DNA of 64,000 bases from Ramlibacter tataouinensis (GTDB lineage Bacteria > Pseudomonadota > Gammaproteobacteria > Burkholderiales > Burkholderiaceae_C), in assembly GCF_001580455.1 (NCBI RefSeq), contig NZ_CP010951.1, forward strand, positions 4,427,001-4,491,000. The letters run 5' to 3'. Shown one piece after another: positions 9,727 through 18,123 of the stretch. How positions within the stretch are numbered: the stretch's first letter is position 1; every line of letters begins with the position of its first letter. The position numbers and the translations under genes were made by a program. The notes under the pieces were generated by a model. It was not told the DNA's origin, did not search any database, and saw nothing but the letters and a program-made list of their open reading frames with translations.

Positions 9727-11334
9727 ATGTACGCCTCCTACTTCGGGCTGAAACACGAGCCCTTCTCGATCGCGCCCGATCCGCGCTACCTCTTCATGAG
9801 CGAGCGGCACCGGGAGGCGCTGGCGCACCTGCTGTATGGCCTCGGCGGGGGCGGCGGCTTCGTGCTGCTCACCGGCGAGATCGGCACCGGCAAGACCACG
9901 TTATGCCGGCTGTTTCTTGCGCAGATCCCGTCGCACTGCAATGTCGCCTACATCTTCAATCCCAAGCTCACGGCGACGGAGCTGCTGGATTCGGTGTGCG
10001 AGGAGTTCCGCATCGAACGGCCAGCCCCCGGTGCCACGGTCAAGTGCTACGTCGACCGGCTCAACCAGTTCCTGCTCCAGTCGCATGCGGCGGGCCGCAA
10101 CAACGTCCTCATCATCGACGAGGCGCAGAACCTCTCGGCCGAAGTGCTGGAGCAACTGCGGCTGCTGACCAACCTGGAGACCAGCGAGCGCAAGCTGCTG
10201 CAAATCATCCTGATCGGGCAACCGGAGCTGCGTGAGATGGTGGAGCGGCCGGAAATGGAGCAGCTGGCGCAGCGCGTGATCGCGCGCTACCACCTCGAGG
10301 CGCTGTCCGCGCCGGAGACGGGCCAGTACATCCGGCACCGGCTGGATGTCGCGGGACTGGAGCGGCCCTTGCCCTTCGAAGCGCGGTCCATCCGGCGCAT
10401 CCATCAGCTCAGCGAGGGCGTGCCGCGCCGCATCAACCTGCTGTGCGACCGCGCCTTGCTGGGCGCCTTCGCGACTTCGCGCGCCACCATCGACCGCAGC
10501 ACCGTGGACAAGGCCGCCCACGAGGTGTTCGGCGCTCGCAAGCCGGCGCCCGCGACGGCGCGCCATGCGGCCGCGATCCTGGGACTGGGCCTGGCCATCG
10601 GCGCCGGCCTGTATGCCGCCGCGAGCCGCGCGCTGCTCGAGGAGCCCGGGTCCATCGTCGACGCGCAGGCGCTCGCACCGGTACCGTCCGCCGCCCCCGC
10701 CAGCGCCGCGGCAGCGCCGGTCGCCGTGCCGGTGCAGCCGGTCGCCTTGCAGCCGGCGCGTCTGCTGTCCGACCCCGCCGATGCCTGGCGCGAGCTGGCG
10801 CAGATGTGGAAGGCTGAACCGGGCGCGGGGGAGCCGTGCCAGGCTTTGGCCAGGCAGCAGCTGCAATGTTTCAACCGCAACCTCACCCTGGGCCTGATCC
10901 GCGAGTTGGGGCGTCCCGGGATCATCACGTTGGATGCGCAGCACGGCGCGCCGCGCTACGCCTTGCTGACCGGCTTGACGCGCGACACCGCCACGCTGCG
11001 CGCCGACGGCACCGAACAGACCGTGACGCTCGCAGCGCTGGCCGATCGCTGGCAGGGAGAGTTCGCCACGCTCTGGCGCACGCCGCCAGGCTATGGCGAG
11101 CGATCCGGCGCGCGCGGTGAACTGGTGGACTGGATCGCGCAGCGGCTGGCCACGGCCAACGGCCGGCCTGCGCCGCAGGCGCCCAGCACGCTGGACGCGT
11201 CCCTGCGGGCCCAGTTGCGCGCCTTCCAGGTGGCGCAAGGCCTGCAGGCCGACGGGCAGCCCGGTCCCATGACCTTCATGCAACTCAATCGCGCGGGCGG
11301 TGCCGACGAGCCGCGCCTGCAAACGGGGCACTGA
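9727..11334 (+). CDS. ExeA/GspA-like AAA ATPase with peptidoglycan-binding domain
   Basis: A 535-residue protein. The cytoplasmic AAA ATPase has Walker A GEIGTGKT at residues 50-57 and Walker B VLIIDEAQ at 127-134. A membrane helix lies near 279-297 (AAILGLGLAIGAGLYAA). The periplasmic part holds a C39-peptidase-like region without an obvious catalytic triad, then a peptidoglycan-binding domain near the C-terminus (LRAFQVAQGLQADGQPG). In Aeromonas ExeA acts with ExeB to place the type II secretin through the cell wall. The start at 9727 gives the family N-terminus MYASYFGLKHEPF. Its stop is 2 bases before the gspB-like ATG. Confidence 0.93.
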   Translation: MYASYFGLKHEPFSIAPDPRYLFMSERHREALAHLLYGLGGGGGFVLLTGEIGTGKTTLCRLFLAQIPSHCNVAYIFNPKLTATELLDSVCEEFRIERPAPGATVKCYVDRLNQFLLQSHAAGRNNVLIIDEAQNLSAEVLEQLRLLTNLETSERKLLQIILIGQPELREMVERPEMEQLAQRVIARYHLEALSAPETGQYIRHRLDVAGLERPLPFEARSIRRIHQLSEGVPRRINLLCDRALLGAFATSRATIDRSTVDKAAHEVFGARKPAPATARHAAAILGLGLAIGAGLYAAASRALLEEPGSIVDAQALAPVPSAAPASAAAAPVAVPVQPVALQPARLLSDPADAWRELAQMWKAEPGAGEPCQALARQQLQCFNRNLTLGLIRELGRPGIITLDAQHGAPRYALLTGLTRDTATLRADGTEQTVTLAALADRWQGEFATLWRTPPGYGERSGARGELVDWIAQRLATANGRPAPQAPSTLDASLRAQLRAFQVAQGLQADGQPGPMTFMQLNRAGGADEPRLQTGH

Positions 11335-11336
11335 CC

Positions 11337-12191
11337 ATGTCGTACATCCTCGATGCGCTCCGAAAGGCCGACGCGCAACGCGAGCGGGACCCTGCGCGCG
11401 GCATTCATGCCCAGGCCTTCCCGGCCGCCGAGCTATCGCCCGCACGCCGCTTCACCGGCCGGCCGGCCTGGCTGGCCGGGGGTGCGGTGCTGGCGGCGCT
11501 GCTGCTGGCGGCGGGCTGGTTGGCCTGGCGCGGCGATCCGGTCCAGGGGACGCAGACCGCCGCCGTGAGCGAGCCGGCCCATGCGCCGGCGCCGGCTGCC
11601 GTGGCGCCTGTCGTCGGCGCCGGCGTCGTTCCCGCGGCGGCCATCCAGCCACCGCCCGCCATGCGCGAGGAGCCGCCCAGGACGCAACTGGCGCAGGTCA
11701 ATCCTGAGCAGGGACGCACCGCGCGCGGGACGGCCGCCGGACCGACCGGCACGCCCCCCACGCCAACGCCCGCGCCCGCAGCCCCTGCTGCCGCCACGCC
11801 GCCTCCGCCGCCTGCCGCGCCGCCAGCACCGGCCCCGGCAGCGCCTGCGCCCCCGCCATTGCCGGCACCCGTTTCGCCCAACACCGCCGCGCCCGCTCCT
11901 GTCGCGCCTGCGCCGGCGGTCCCGCTGATTCAAGCCGCGCCGCAGCCGCCGGCGCCTCCTGCCCCGGCGAACACGCCGGCGCCCCCGACGGCGGGCCTGC
12001 CGGGCGACGCGCCGAAGATCGCCATCAGCGGCGGGGTGTACTCGACCAGCCCGGCGCAGCGCATGCTGATCGTCAACGGGCAGGTGTTCAACGAGGGCAG
12101 CGAGATCGCGCCCGGCGTGACAGTAGAGGAGATCAAGGCGCGGACTGTCGTGCTGAAATTCAAGGGCTCGCGCTACAACATCGCGTACTGA
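11337..12191 (+). CDS. GspB/ExeB-like general secretion protein
   Basis: A 284-residue bitopic protein. It begins with the family signature MSYILDALRKADAQRERD, then a membrane helix (about 44-64, AWLAGGAVLAALLLAAGWLA), a very long Ala/Pro linker (about 80-225) spanning the periplasm, and a compact C-terminal T2SSB-type domain (about 228-284, ISGGVYSTSPAQRMLIVNG). ExeB-type proteins pair with ExeA to anchor or assemble a secretin. It is translationally linked to the ATPase gene, two bases away. No gspC-N genes are in the window, so the pair may serve a type II, pilus or competence secretin encoded elsewhere. Confidence 0.9.
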   Translation: MSYILDALRKADAQRERDPARGIHAQAFPAAELSPARRFTGRPAWLAGGAVLAALLLAAGWLAWRGDPVQGTQTAAVSEPAHAPAPAAVAPVVGAGVVPAAAIQPPPAMREEPPRTQLAQVNPEQGRTARGTAAGPTGTPPTPTPAPAAPAAATPPPPPAAPPAPAPAAPAPPPLPAPVSPNTAAPAPVAPAPAVPLIQAAPQPPAPPAPANTPAPPTAGLPGDAPKIAISGGVYSTSPAQRMLIVNGQVFNEGSEIAPGVTVEEIKARTVVLKFKGSRYNIAY

Positions 12192-12383
12192 ACTCGTCCG
12201 TTTTCCGGTGGTGCGCAACACACGTTGACGCAAACGCGTGAATTCATCACGGAGGCCTCTGGTCGAGTGGGTATCGGGCCACGAATTTAGTTACTGATCT
12301 TGCGTCCTTCGCCTTTCCTCTCGCGGAGGTCATCCGTAGCATCGCTTCTTCCTGTCAACGCTACTCAACAGAGGAAGTACCCA

Positions 12384-12911
12384 ATGGCACTGCAATCCCC
12401 CTTCTTCAACAACAACAAGCGCGAAGAAAACGTGCGCGGCACGACGACCAGCCCGAACGCCGTCGCGGCCGCGGGCGGCAGCAACATCGTCGCCGCTACG
12501 GCAGCCCCTGTCGTGCCTGCCGCGAACACGGCGAAGGAAGGCGAGAGCAAGCTGACCGTCGGCCCCAATATCAAGCTCAAGGGTGTCGAGATCACCGACT
12601 GCGACACGCTCGTGGTTGAGGGTTATGTCGAGGCCACGATGGACTCGCGCGTGATCCAGATTTCCGAGCGCGGCGCGTTCAAGGGTTCCGCCGAGATCGA
12701 CATCGCCGAGATCCACGGCCAGTTCGAAGGCAACCTGACGGTTCGCCAGAAGCTGGTGATCTACTCGACCGGCAAGGTCACCGGCACCGTGCGCTATGGC
12801 AAGCTGGTGGTCGAAGAGGGCGGCCAGCTCTCCGGCGAAATCGGTGCGAACGTCGCCCAGGCCGCCAACCGCGGGACGTCCGACAAGGGCCTGCGCGTCG
12901 CCAACGCGTAA
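12384..12911 (+). CDS. Bactofilin
   Basis: A 175-residue bactofilin, a cytoskeletal protein that polymerises without nucleotide. The core DUF583 right-handed beta-helix runs from about residue 60 to 150 (LTVGPNIKLKGVEITDCDTL, then repeated short strands such as GAFKGSAEIDIAEIHGQFEG). Disordered tails flank it; the N-terminal one begins MALQSPFFNNNK and is rich in Ala, Asn and Thr. The start is the ATG after GAGGAAG; an upstream in-frame start would add basic, unconserved residues. It lies 190 bases after the ExeA/GspB pair, with its own upstream region. A role in cell shape or polar placement is inferred from the family. Confidence 0.92.
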   Translation: MALQSPFFNNNKREENVRGTTTSPNAVAAAGGSNIVAATAAPVVPAANTAKEGESKLTVGPNIKLKGVEITDCDTLVVEGYVEATMDSRVIQISERGAFKGSAEIDIAEIHGQFEGNLTVRQKLVIYSTGKVTGTVRYGKLVVEEGGQLSGEIGANVAQAANRGTSDKGLRVANA

Positions 12912-12958
12912 TCCCATTCACTGCAAGAAGTCGCTGCGCGACTTCGGCAAGTGATCAG

Positions 12959-12998
12959 CGGGGAGGTACCGGCATCGCCGGGCCTCCCCGATCTTTTT
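12959..12998 (+). terminator. Rho-independent terminator of the bactofilin gene
   Basis: GGGGAGG and CCTCCCC form a 7-bp outer stem around a GC-rich inner part, followed by GATC and six T residues. It lies 48 bases after the bactofilin stop and just before the end of the convergent isomerase gene. Confidence 0.85.
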
Positions 12999-13000
12999 TG

Positions 13001-13879
13001 CTAGACCGCGATCTTGTGACGCGCGATGCAGGTGTCCAGCACCTCGTCGTGCGCGCGCTGCCACCAGTTGCCGGTAGAGAAGATCTCGACTTCGCTGTAG
13101 CCGGCGAAGCCCTGCGCCTCGACCCAGCCGCGGATGCACGGGATGTCAATGACGCCGTCGCCCATCATGCCGCGATCGTTGAGCAGGTCGGTGGTTGGCG
13201 TGAGCCAGTCGCACACGTGGAAGGCCAGCAGGCGCTCCTTGCCGGCGCGCTTGATTTGCTGCGAAAGCTTCGGGTCCCACCACACGTGGTACACGTCCAC
13301 GGCGGCACCCAGGGCGCCGGTCCTGCCGGGGTCCAGCGCGTCGCAGATGTCCAGCGCCTGCTCCATCGTGTTGACGCAGGCGCGGTCGGCCGCGTACATG
13401 GGGTGCAGCGGCTCGATGGCCAGCGGCATCTTCGCCTGCCTGGCGTATTCCAGCAGCTCGGCGATGCCCTCGCTCACTTGGTGGCGCGCCAGCGCGATGT
13501 CCTTGTGCGCGGCCTTGCCCTGCAGGGCGCCGGGGAGGCCACCCACCACCAGTACCAGGCAGGACGCGTTCAGCTCGGCCGCTTCGTCCACCGCGCGGCG
13601 GTTGTCATCCCGCGCGGCCTTCAGGCCGGCCGCGTCGGCGGCCGGAAACATGCCACCTCGGCAATAGCCCGACAGCGCCAGGCCGTGCGTGCGCACCAGC
13701 CGGGAGACCTCGGCCAGACCGGCCGCCTGGACCTGGTCGCGCCAGGGCGAGATGGCGCGTATGCCGCGCCGCGCGCAGGCCTCGATGATGTCCGGCAGTG
13801 GCAGGTCCATGCCGCGGCTCTTGCGCACCGTCGCCGTGTTGATCGACAGCCAGCGGTGGTCTTGCGAGAAGTCCCTCAT
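13001..13879 (-). CDS. Sugar phosphate isomerase/epimerase family (TIM barrel)
   Basis: A 292-residue xylose-isomerase-like TIM-barrel protein. Metal-ligand candidates follow the family pattern: Glu in LAIEPLHPMY, Asp/His in AAVDVYHVWWD, His in LLAFHVCDW and Glu in YSEVEIFS. Such enzymes isomerise, epimerise or dehydrate sugars and cyclitols (IolE/IolH and OtnI relatives). It is the last gene of the minus-strand operon Bug, Gfo/Idh/MocA, DUF993, isomerase, so it should act on the oxidised product of the MocA enzyme. The substrate cannot be named. An 85-base gap with a repeat-like sequence separates it from the DUF993 gene. Confidence 0.88.
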   Translation of the reverse strand: MRDFSQDHRWLSINTATVRKSRGMDLPLPDIIEACARRGIRAISPWRDQVQAAGLAEVSRLVRTHGLALSGYCRGGMFPAADAAGLKAARDDNRRAVDEAAELNASCLVLVVGGLPGALQGKAAHKDIALARHQVSEGIAELLEYARQAKMPLAIEPLHPMYAADRACVNTMEQALDICDALDPGRTGALGAAVDVYHVWWDPKLSQQIKRAGKERLLAFHVCDWLTPTTDLLNDRGMMGDGVIDIPCIRGWVEAQGFAGYSEVEIFSTGNWWQRAHDEVLDTCIARHKIAV

Positions 13880-13887
13880 CAGCAGGC

Positions 13888-13963
13888 CTCCGACGGGCCG
13901 CCCCTAGGCAGGCCTGAGCCCCCTTGGGGGGCAGTGCAGCGGCGCAGCCGCAAACGTGGGGGC
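13888..13963. repeat. Intergenic repeat-like element of the Comamonadaceae type
   Basis: The gap between the isomerase and DUF993 genes holds CCGCCCC, then AGCCCCCTTGGGGGGCA, a 6-bp palindrome-type hairpin, then GGCGCAGCCGC and GTGGGGGC. From memory, similar CCCCCTTGGGGGG-bearing intergenic strings occur many times in Comamonadaceae genomes. Only one copy is seen in this window, so the repeat status is not shown here. Confidence 0.45.
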
Positions 13964-13964
13964 G

Positions 13965-15152
13965 TCATTCCTCAACCCCGTGAAGCGCGAGCAGCGTTTT
14001 CATGCGCTGCACGGCAAGTTCCGGCTGCTCCAGCAGGTTGGCCGCATCGGCCAGACGGAACAGCTCGGTGAAGTGCGGAAGGCTGCGCGTGCTTTGCTGG
14101 CCGCCCACCATGGTGAAGTGCGACTGGTGGCCATTGAGCCAGGCCATGAACACCACGCCCGTTTTGTAGAAGCGGGTGGGCGCCGCGAAGATGTGGCGCG
14201 ACAGCGGCACGGTCGGGCCCAGGATGGCGTGGAAGCGCTCCAGGTTGCCTTGCGCCAACTCGCCCAGGGCCGCGCTGGCGGCGGGAGCAATCGCGTCGAA
14301 GATGCCCAGCAGCGCGTCGCTCTTGCCGTGCACCGCTTCCCGGCCCCAGCCGTCGCCGGCGATCAGCTCGGCGTAGTTGAAGTCGTCGCCGGTGTACATG
14401 CGTACGCCCGCGGGCAGGCGGCGGCGCATGGCGATTTCCTTGCCCTTGTCCAGCAGGGAGATCTTGATGCCGTCGACCTTGTCGGCATGGGCGGCGATGA
14501 TGCCCAGCGCGGTGTCCATCGCTGCGTCGACATCCGCGGTGCCCCAGTAGCCGGCCAGGGCCGGGTCGAACATGTCGCCCAGCCAGTGCAGGACGACCGG
14601 CTGCTTCGCCTGCGACAGGATGCGGCCGTAGACCTTCTCGTAGTCGGCGGGACCCGTGGCCACGCGCGCCAGCGCGCGGCTGGCCATCACGATCAGCTTG
14701 CCCCCGAGCTTTTCGATGGCGGCCATCTGCTCTTCGTAGGCGCGGATCACGTCGTCCACGCCCTTCGCGGCCTCGGGAGCGAGGTGGTCGGTGCCGCAGC
14801 CGGAGGCGACCAGGGCGCCCGGCACGTCACGCGCGGCGTCCAGCGAGCGCCGGATCAGTTCCAGCGAGGTCGGCCAGTCCAGGCCCATGCCGCGCTGGGC
14901 GGTGTCCATGGCCTCGGCCACGCCCAGGCCCAGCGACCACAGGCGCCGGCGGTAGGCGATGGTGGCGTCCCAGTCGACCGCGGATGCGAGCCAGGGGTCG
15001 ACGGCCGCGCGCGGGTCGGCAACGACGTGGGCAGCGGAGTAGGCGATGCGGTTGAACTTCACGCCGGCGGCCGGCTTGACCGGCGCGGCGCCGCGCAGCG
15101 CATAGGTCTCCAGTGCGCCCGCGGGAGTGGGCAGCTTCAGCGTCAGGGCCAT
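13965..15152 (-). CDS. DUF993 family, dihydrodipicolinate-synthase-like protein
   Basis: A 395-residue protein matching the DUF993 group, which is annotated as a distant dihydrodipicolinate synthase/aldolase-type TIM barrel. Visible landmarks are the N-terminal YALRGAAP, VKFNRIAYSAAHVVADP, a central GKLIVMASRALARVA, VVLHWLGDMFDPAL, and VDGIKISLLDKGKE, where the lysine in GIKIS sits like a Schiff-base lysine of class I aldolases. Length fits the group. The start lies 8 bases after the Gfo/Idh stop, so the two are cotranscribed. A C-C bond cleavage step is likely but not demonstrated; the substrate is unknown. Confidence 0.85.
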   Translation of the reverse strand: MALTLKLPTPAGALETYALRGAAPVKPAAGVKFNRIAYSAAHVVADPRAAVDPWLASAVDWDATIAYRRRLWSLGLGVAEAMDTAQRGMGLDWPTSLELIRRSLDAARDVPGALVASGCGTDHLAPEAAKGVDDVIRAYEEQMAAIEKLGGKLIVMASRALARVATGPADYEKVYGRILSQAKQPVVLHWLGDMFDPALAGYWGTADVDAAMDTALGIIAAHADKVDGIKISLLDKGKEIAMRRRLPAGVRMYTGDDFNYAELIAGDGWGREAVHGKSDALLGIFDAIAPAASAALGELAQGNLERFHAILGPTVPLSRHIFAAPTRFYKTGVVFMAWLNGHQSHFTMVGGQQSTRSLPHFTELFRLADAANLLEQPELAVQRMKTLLALHGVEE

Positions 15153-15160
15153 GGCAGTCC

Positions 15161-16324
15161 TCAGATCTGGAGGGTCGGCACGTCGACGAAGCGGCGTTCC
15201 TTCCAGCTTTGCAGCGCGGCCTCGACCAGTTGCACGCCCTTGGCGCCTTCCGGCAGGGTCCACTTGTACGGGGCGTTCTCCACCACGTGGCGGATGAAGG
15301 CTTCCCATTGGATCTTGAAGCCGTTGTCGTAGAACTCTGTGTCCGGCACTTCCTGCCACTGGTCGAAGAAGTTCATCGGCTGCTTGACTTCCGGGTTCCA
15401 CACCGGCCGCGGCGTGGCCACTCGGCTTTGCGCGCGGCACTCGGTCAGGCTCGCCACGGCGGAGCCGTGCGTGCCGTCGACATGGAAGGTCACCAGGTCG
15501 TCGCGGCGAACGCGGGTGGCCCAGGACATGTTCAGCTGCGCGATGATGGGCTCTCCGTCATGGCCCACCAGCTCGGCGATCGCGTAGGCCGCGTCGTCGG
15601 CCGTGGCCTGGTACTTGTTGCCCTGTTCGTCCCAGCGCTCGGGGATGTGGGTCGCGCCCAGGCAGGAGATGGATTTCACCTGGCCGAAGAGGTTGTCCAG
15701 CACGTAGCGCCAGTGGCACATCATGTCCAGGATCATGCCGCCGCCGTCCTCGGTGCGGTAGTTCCAGCTGGGGCGCTGGATCGGCTGCAGGTCGCCCTCG
15801 AACACCCAGTAGCCGAACTCCAGGCGCAGCGAGAGCATGCGGCCGAAGAAGCCGGAGCGGCGCAGCATGTCCAGCTTGCGCAGGCCCGGCAGGAACAGCT
15901 TGTCCTGCACCGCGCCGTGCTTCATGCCCGACTTCTCGGCGAGCTTGGCGATCTCCACCGCCTCGCCGAGCGTGGTGGCGATCGGCTTCTCGCAGTACAC
16001 GTGCTTGCGGGCGCGCAGCGCCTTGGCCAGCAGCTTGGGGCGCATTTGCGTGGTGCCGGCGTCGAAGAACACCGTGTCGTCCGAATTGGCGAGCGCGGCG
16101 TCCAGGTCGGTGCCCCAGCGTGCGATGCCATGGGCCTTGGCCAGCGCCTCGATCTTCTCGGCATTGCGGCCGATCAGGATCGGGTCGGGCATGACCTTGT
16201 CGCCGTTCGACAGGGTGACGCCGCCCTGGCTGCGGATGGCGACGATGGAGCGGATCAGGTGCTGGTTCATGCCCATGCGTCCGGTGACGCCGTGCATGAT
16301 GATTCCAAGTCGTTGAGTAGCCAT
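15161..16324 (-). CDS. Gfo/Idh/MocA family oxidoreductase
   Basis: A 387-residue NAD(P)-dependent dehydrogenase. The N-terminal Rossmann part carries a non-standard glycine motif (HGVTGRMGMN). The signature EKPIAT follows (VYCEKPIAT, about residue 112-120), with the lysine used in catalysis. The C-terminal domain has the expected GGGMILDMMCHWRYVLD, in which the aspartate and histidine complete the active site. Members oxidise sugars, cyclitols or sugar acids at a secondary hydroxyl. It follows the Bug gene after a strong hairpin and precedes DUF993. It should supply the oxidation step of the module. Confidence 0.92.
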   Translation of the reverse strand: MATQRLGIIMHGVTGRMGMNQHLIRSIVAIRSQGGVTLSNGDKVMPDPILIGRNAEKIEALAKAHGIARWGTDLDAALANSDDTVFFDAGTTQMRPKLLAKALRARKHVYCEKPIATTLGEAVEIAKLAEKSGMKHGAVQDKLFLPGLRKLDMLRRSGFFGRMLSLRLEFGYWVFEGDLQPIQRPSWNYRTEDGGGMILDMMCHWRYVLDNLFGQVKSISCLGATHIPERWDEQGNKYQATADDAAYAIAELVGHDGEPIIAQLNMSWATRVRRDDLVTFHVDGTHGSAVASLTECRAQSRVATPRPVWNPEVKQPMNFFDQWQEVPDTEFYDNGFKIQWEAFIRHVVENAPYKWTLPEGAKGVQLVEAALQSWKERRFVDVPTLQI

Positions 16325-16340
16325 GGAAAACCTTTCAAGG

Positions 16341-16362
16341 AGCCGGCCCGCAAGGGCCGGCT
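16341..16362 (-). terminator. Intergenic hairpin between Bug and oxidoreductase genes
   Basis: A perfect 9-bp stem (AGCCGGCCC / GGGCCGGCT) with a 4-base loop lies 11 bases after the Bug stop and just before the next gene. On the minus strand no T-run follows it, so it probably protects the 3' end of the Bug message or causes partial termination rather than a full stop. Confidence 0.5.
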
Positions 16363-16372
16363 TTTCTGTTGT

Positions 16373-17353
16373 TTACTTGTGCACCTCGAGGCCGGCGGCC
16401 TTGACCAGTGCGGCGTTGCTCTTGATCTCGTCGCGGATGTAGGCGTCGAACTGCTCAGGCTTGAGCGTCCAGGCGTCGGCGCCCAGGGCGGCGAAGCGCT
16501 CCTTGACCTCGGGTGTGTTCAGCGCCTTGATCACCTCGGCGTTCAGGCGGTCGACGACTTCCCTGGGCGTCTTGGCCGGGGCCATCATGCCGATCCAGAA
16601 GTTGAATTCCGAGCCCGGCACGCCGGCCTCGGCCGTGGTGGGCACCTCGGGCAGGGCGGCCGCGCGCTTGGGCGAGCCGACGGCCAGCGCCAGCAGCTGG
16701 CCGTTCTTGATCTGGCCGATGACCGGCGCGATGGGCGAGAAGTAGTAGTCCACGCGGCCGGCCATGACTTCGGTGACGGCTTCGGCCGAGCCCTTGAAGG
16801 GGATGTTCTGGGTGTCGATCTTGGCGGCCAGCTTGAACTTCTCGGCGTTCAGGTGGGTGGCGCTGCCCTGGCCGGCGGAGGCGAAGTTCATGCTGCCGGG
16901 TTTGGCGTGGGCGGCGGCCAGCAGGTCCTTCAGGCTCTTGATGTTCTTGGACGGCGAGATCACCAGCACGTTGGGCGTGGAGGAGATCGGGGTGATGCCG
17001 ACGAAGTCCTTTTCGGTGTCGAACGGCAGCTTGGCGAAGGTGTGCGGGCTGACCGTGTGCGAGGAGGAGTGGATCATGATCGTATAGCCGTCTGGCGTGG
17101 CGCTCGCGACCTGGGCCTGGCCGATGGTGCCGCTGGCGCCGGCCTTGTTCTCGATGACCAGCGTCTGGCCCAGGCTCTGGCTCATCTTGTCGCCGATGGC
17201 GCGGGCGATGATGTCCGTGGTGCTGCCGGCGGCGAAGGGCACGATCACGCGGATCGGCTTGTTCGGGTAGCCGTTCTGGGCGGAGGCTGCGAACGGAGCG
17301 GCCAGTGCGAGGCCGGCGATGGCGGCAGCGAGGGCGCGGCGGGTGAACGTCAT
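16373..17353 (-). CDS. Bug family tripartite tricarboxylate binding protein
   Basis: A 326-residue periplasmic substrate-binding protein. The signal peptide (MTFTRRALAAAIAGLALAAP, cut near AASAQN) is Sec or weakly Tat-like. Family marks are YPNKPIRVIVPFAAGSTTDI at the mature N-terminus, VIENKAGASGTIG, and the C-terminal LKPEQFDAYIRDEIKS. Bug proteins bind carboxylated ligands and are often encoded apart from their TctAB permease, as here. It is the first gene of an operon whose promoter carries a TetR-type operator (17397-17418). It should bring in the substrate of the downstream enzymes. Confidence 0.95.
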   Translation of the reverse strand: MTFTRRALAAAIAGLALAAPFAASAQNGYPNKPIRVIVPFAAGSTTDIIARAIGDKMSQSLGQTLVIENKAGASGTIGQAQVASATPDGYTIMIHSSSHTVSPHTFAKLPFDTEKDFVGITPISSTPNVLVISPSKNIKSLKDLLAAAHAKPGSMNFASAGQGSATHLNAEKFKLAAKIDTQNIPFKGSAEAVTEVMAGRVDYYFSPIAPVIGQIKNGQLLALAVGSPKRAAALPEVPTTAEAGVPGSEFNFWIGMMAPAKTPREVVDRLNAEVIKALNTPEVKERFAALGADAWTLKPEQFDAYIRDEIKSNAALVKAAGLEVHK

Positions 17354-17396
17354 GACTTGTCTCCTGGGGTTTGTGGGTTGTGGAAGGGAGTCTTGT

Positions 17397-17418
17397 TAAT
17401 TCACTGAATGGTGAATTA
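17397..17418 (-). promoter_or_regulatory. Promoter and TetR-type operator of the Bug operon
   Basis: TAATTCAC-N6-GTGAATTA is a perfect 8-bp dyad. A perfect -10 box TATAAT on the minus strand (17415-17420) overlaps its right half, and the Bug ATG is at 17353. Binding here would block RNA polymerase. The same dyad, with one changed base, occurs at 18124-18145 next to the tetR gene. Confidence 0.72.
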
Positions 17419-17465
17419 TAGGCAAGGCATCGGCTGGTGCAAGCCCCTGCGGCCGAGGCGGAAAA

Positions 17466-18116
17466 TCAGCTTCTCAGCAGGTAGCCGAGGATCACGTCCG
17501 TCATGTGCGACAGCCGCTCGCTGCGCGCCTTGGGCGTCATCAGGTCGCGGCCGAAGATCGCCGACAGCGTGTGGGTGTTGGACAGGTAGAAGTACGACAG
17601 GCCGGCGATCGACACATACAGCTGCACCGGGTCCACGCCGCCGCGGAACACGCCGTCCCGGCGGCCCCGTTCCAGCACCGCCGCCAGCGTGTCGATCAGC
17701 GGCGAGTTCAGCTCGCGGGCCCGCTGGGAACCTTGCAGGTGGCGCGCCCTGTGCAGGTTGGCGCTGTTCAGCAGGGTCATGAACTCGGGATGCGCCAGGT
17801 AGTAGTCCCAGGTGAACTCGATCAGGCGCCGCACCGCGGTGGCCGGATCGAGGTCCAGCAGGTGCAGCTGCGCCTCCTCCGCGCGGATGTCGCGGTAGGC
17901 CTGCTCCAGCACCGCCTGGAACAGCTTCTCCTTGTCCTCGAAGTAGTAGTAGATCAGGCGCTTGTTCAGGCCCGCGCGTTCGGCGATGCGGTCCATGCGC
18001 GCGCCGCCGAGGCCGGACTCGGCAAATTCGTCGCGGGCCGCTGCTAGGATGGTGCTCTGGGAGCGGTCGGCATCGCGCACGCGCTCTTCCGTGGCGGGAC
18101 TGGGGTCTCGAGGCAT
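17466..18116 (-). CDS. TetR family transcriptional regulator
   Basis: A 216-residue TetR regulator. The helix-turn-helix lies at about 24-66 (ILAAARDEFAESG, then MDRIAERAGLNKRLIYYYF). The C-terminal part is TetR_C-like, starting LLDLDPATAVRRLIEFTWDY. It is divergent from the ThDP enzyme, 39 bases apart, and upstream of the Bug operon in the same direction. The start is the ATG before PRDPSP; a longer open frame upstream is antisense to the ThDP gene. Two copies of one operator (17397-17418 and 18124-18145) indicate that it represses its own gene, the ThDP gene and the Bug operon. The inducer is likely a pathway intermediate. Confidence 0.93.
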   Translation of the reverse strand: MPRDPSPATEERVRDADRSQSTILAAARDEFAESGLGGARMDRIAERAGLNKRLIYYYFEDKEKLFQAVLEQAYRDIRAEEAQLHLLDLDPATAVRRLIEFTWDYYLAHPEFMTLLNSANLHRARHLQGSQRARELNSPLIDTLAAVLERGRRDGVFRGGVDPVQLYVSIAGLSYFYLSNTHTLSAIFGRDLMTPKARSERLSHMTDVILGYLLRS

Positions 18117-18123
18117 GGCGCAA

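Noticed and set aside
11405..11884. Gly/Ala-rich minus-strand frame inside the gspB-like gene
   Set aside because: It is the mirror of the Ala/Pro linker codons and lacks any real protein features.
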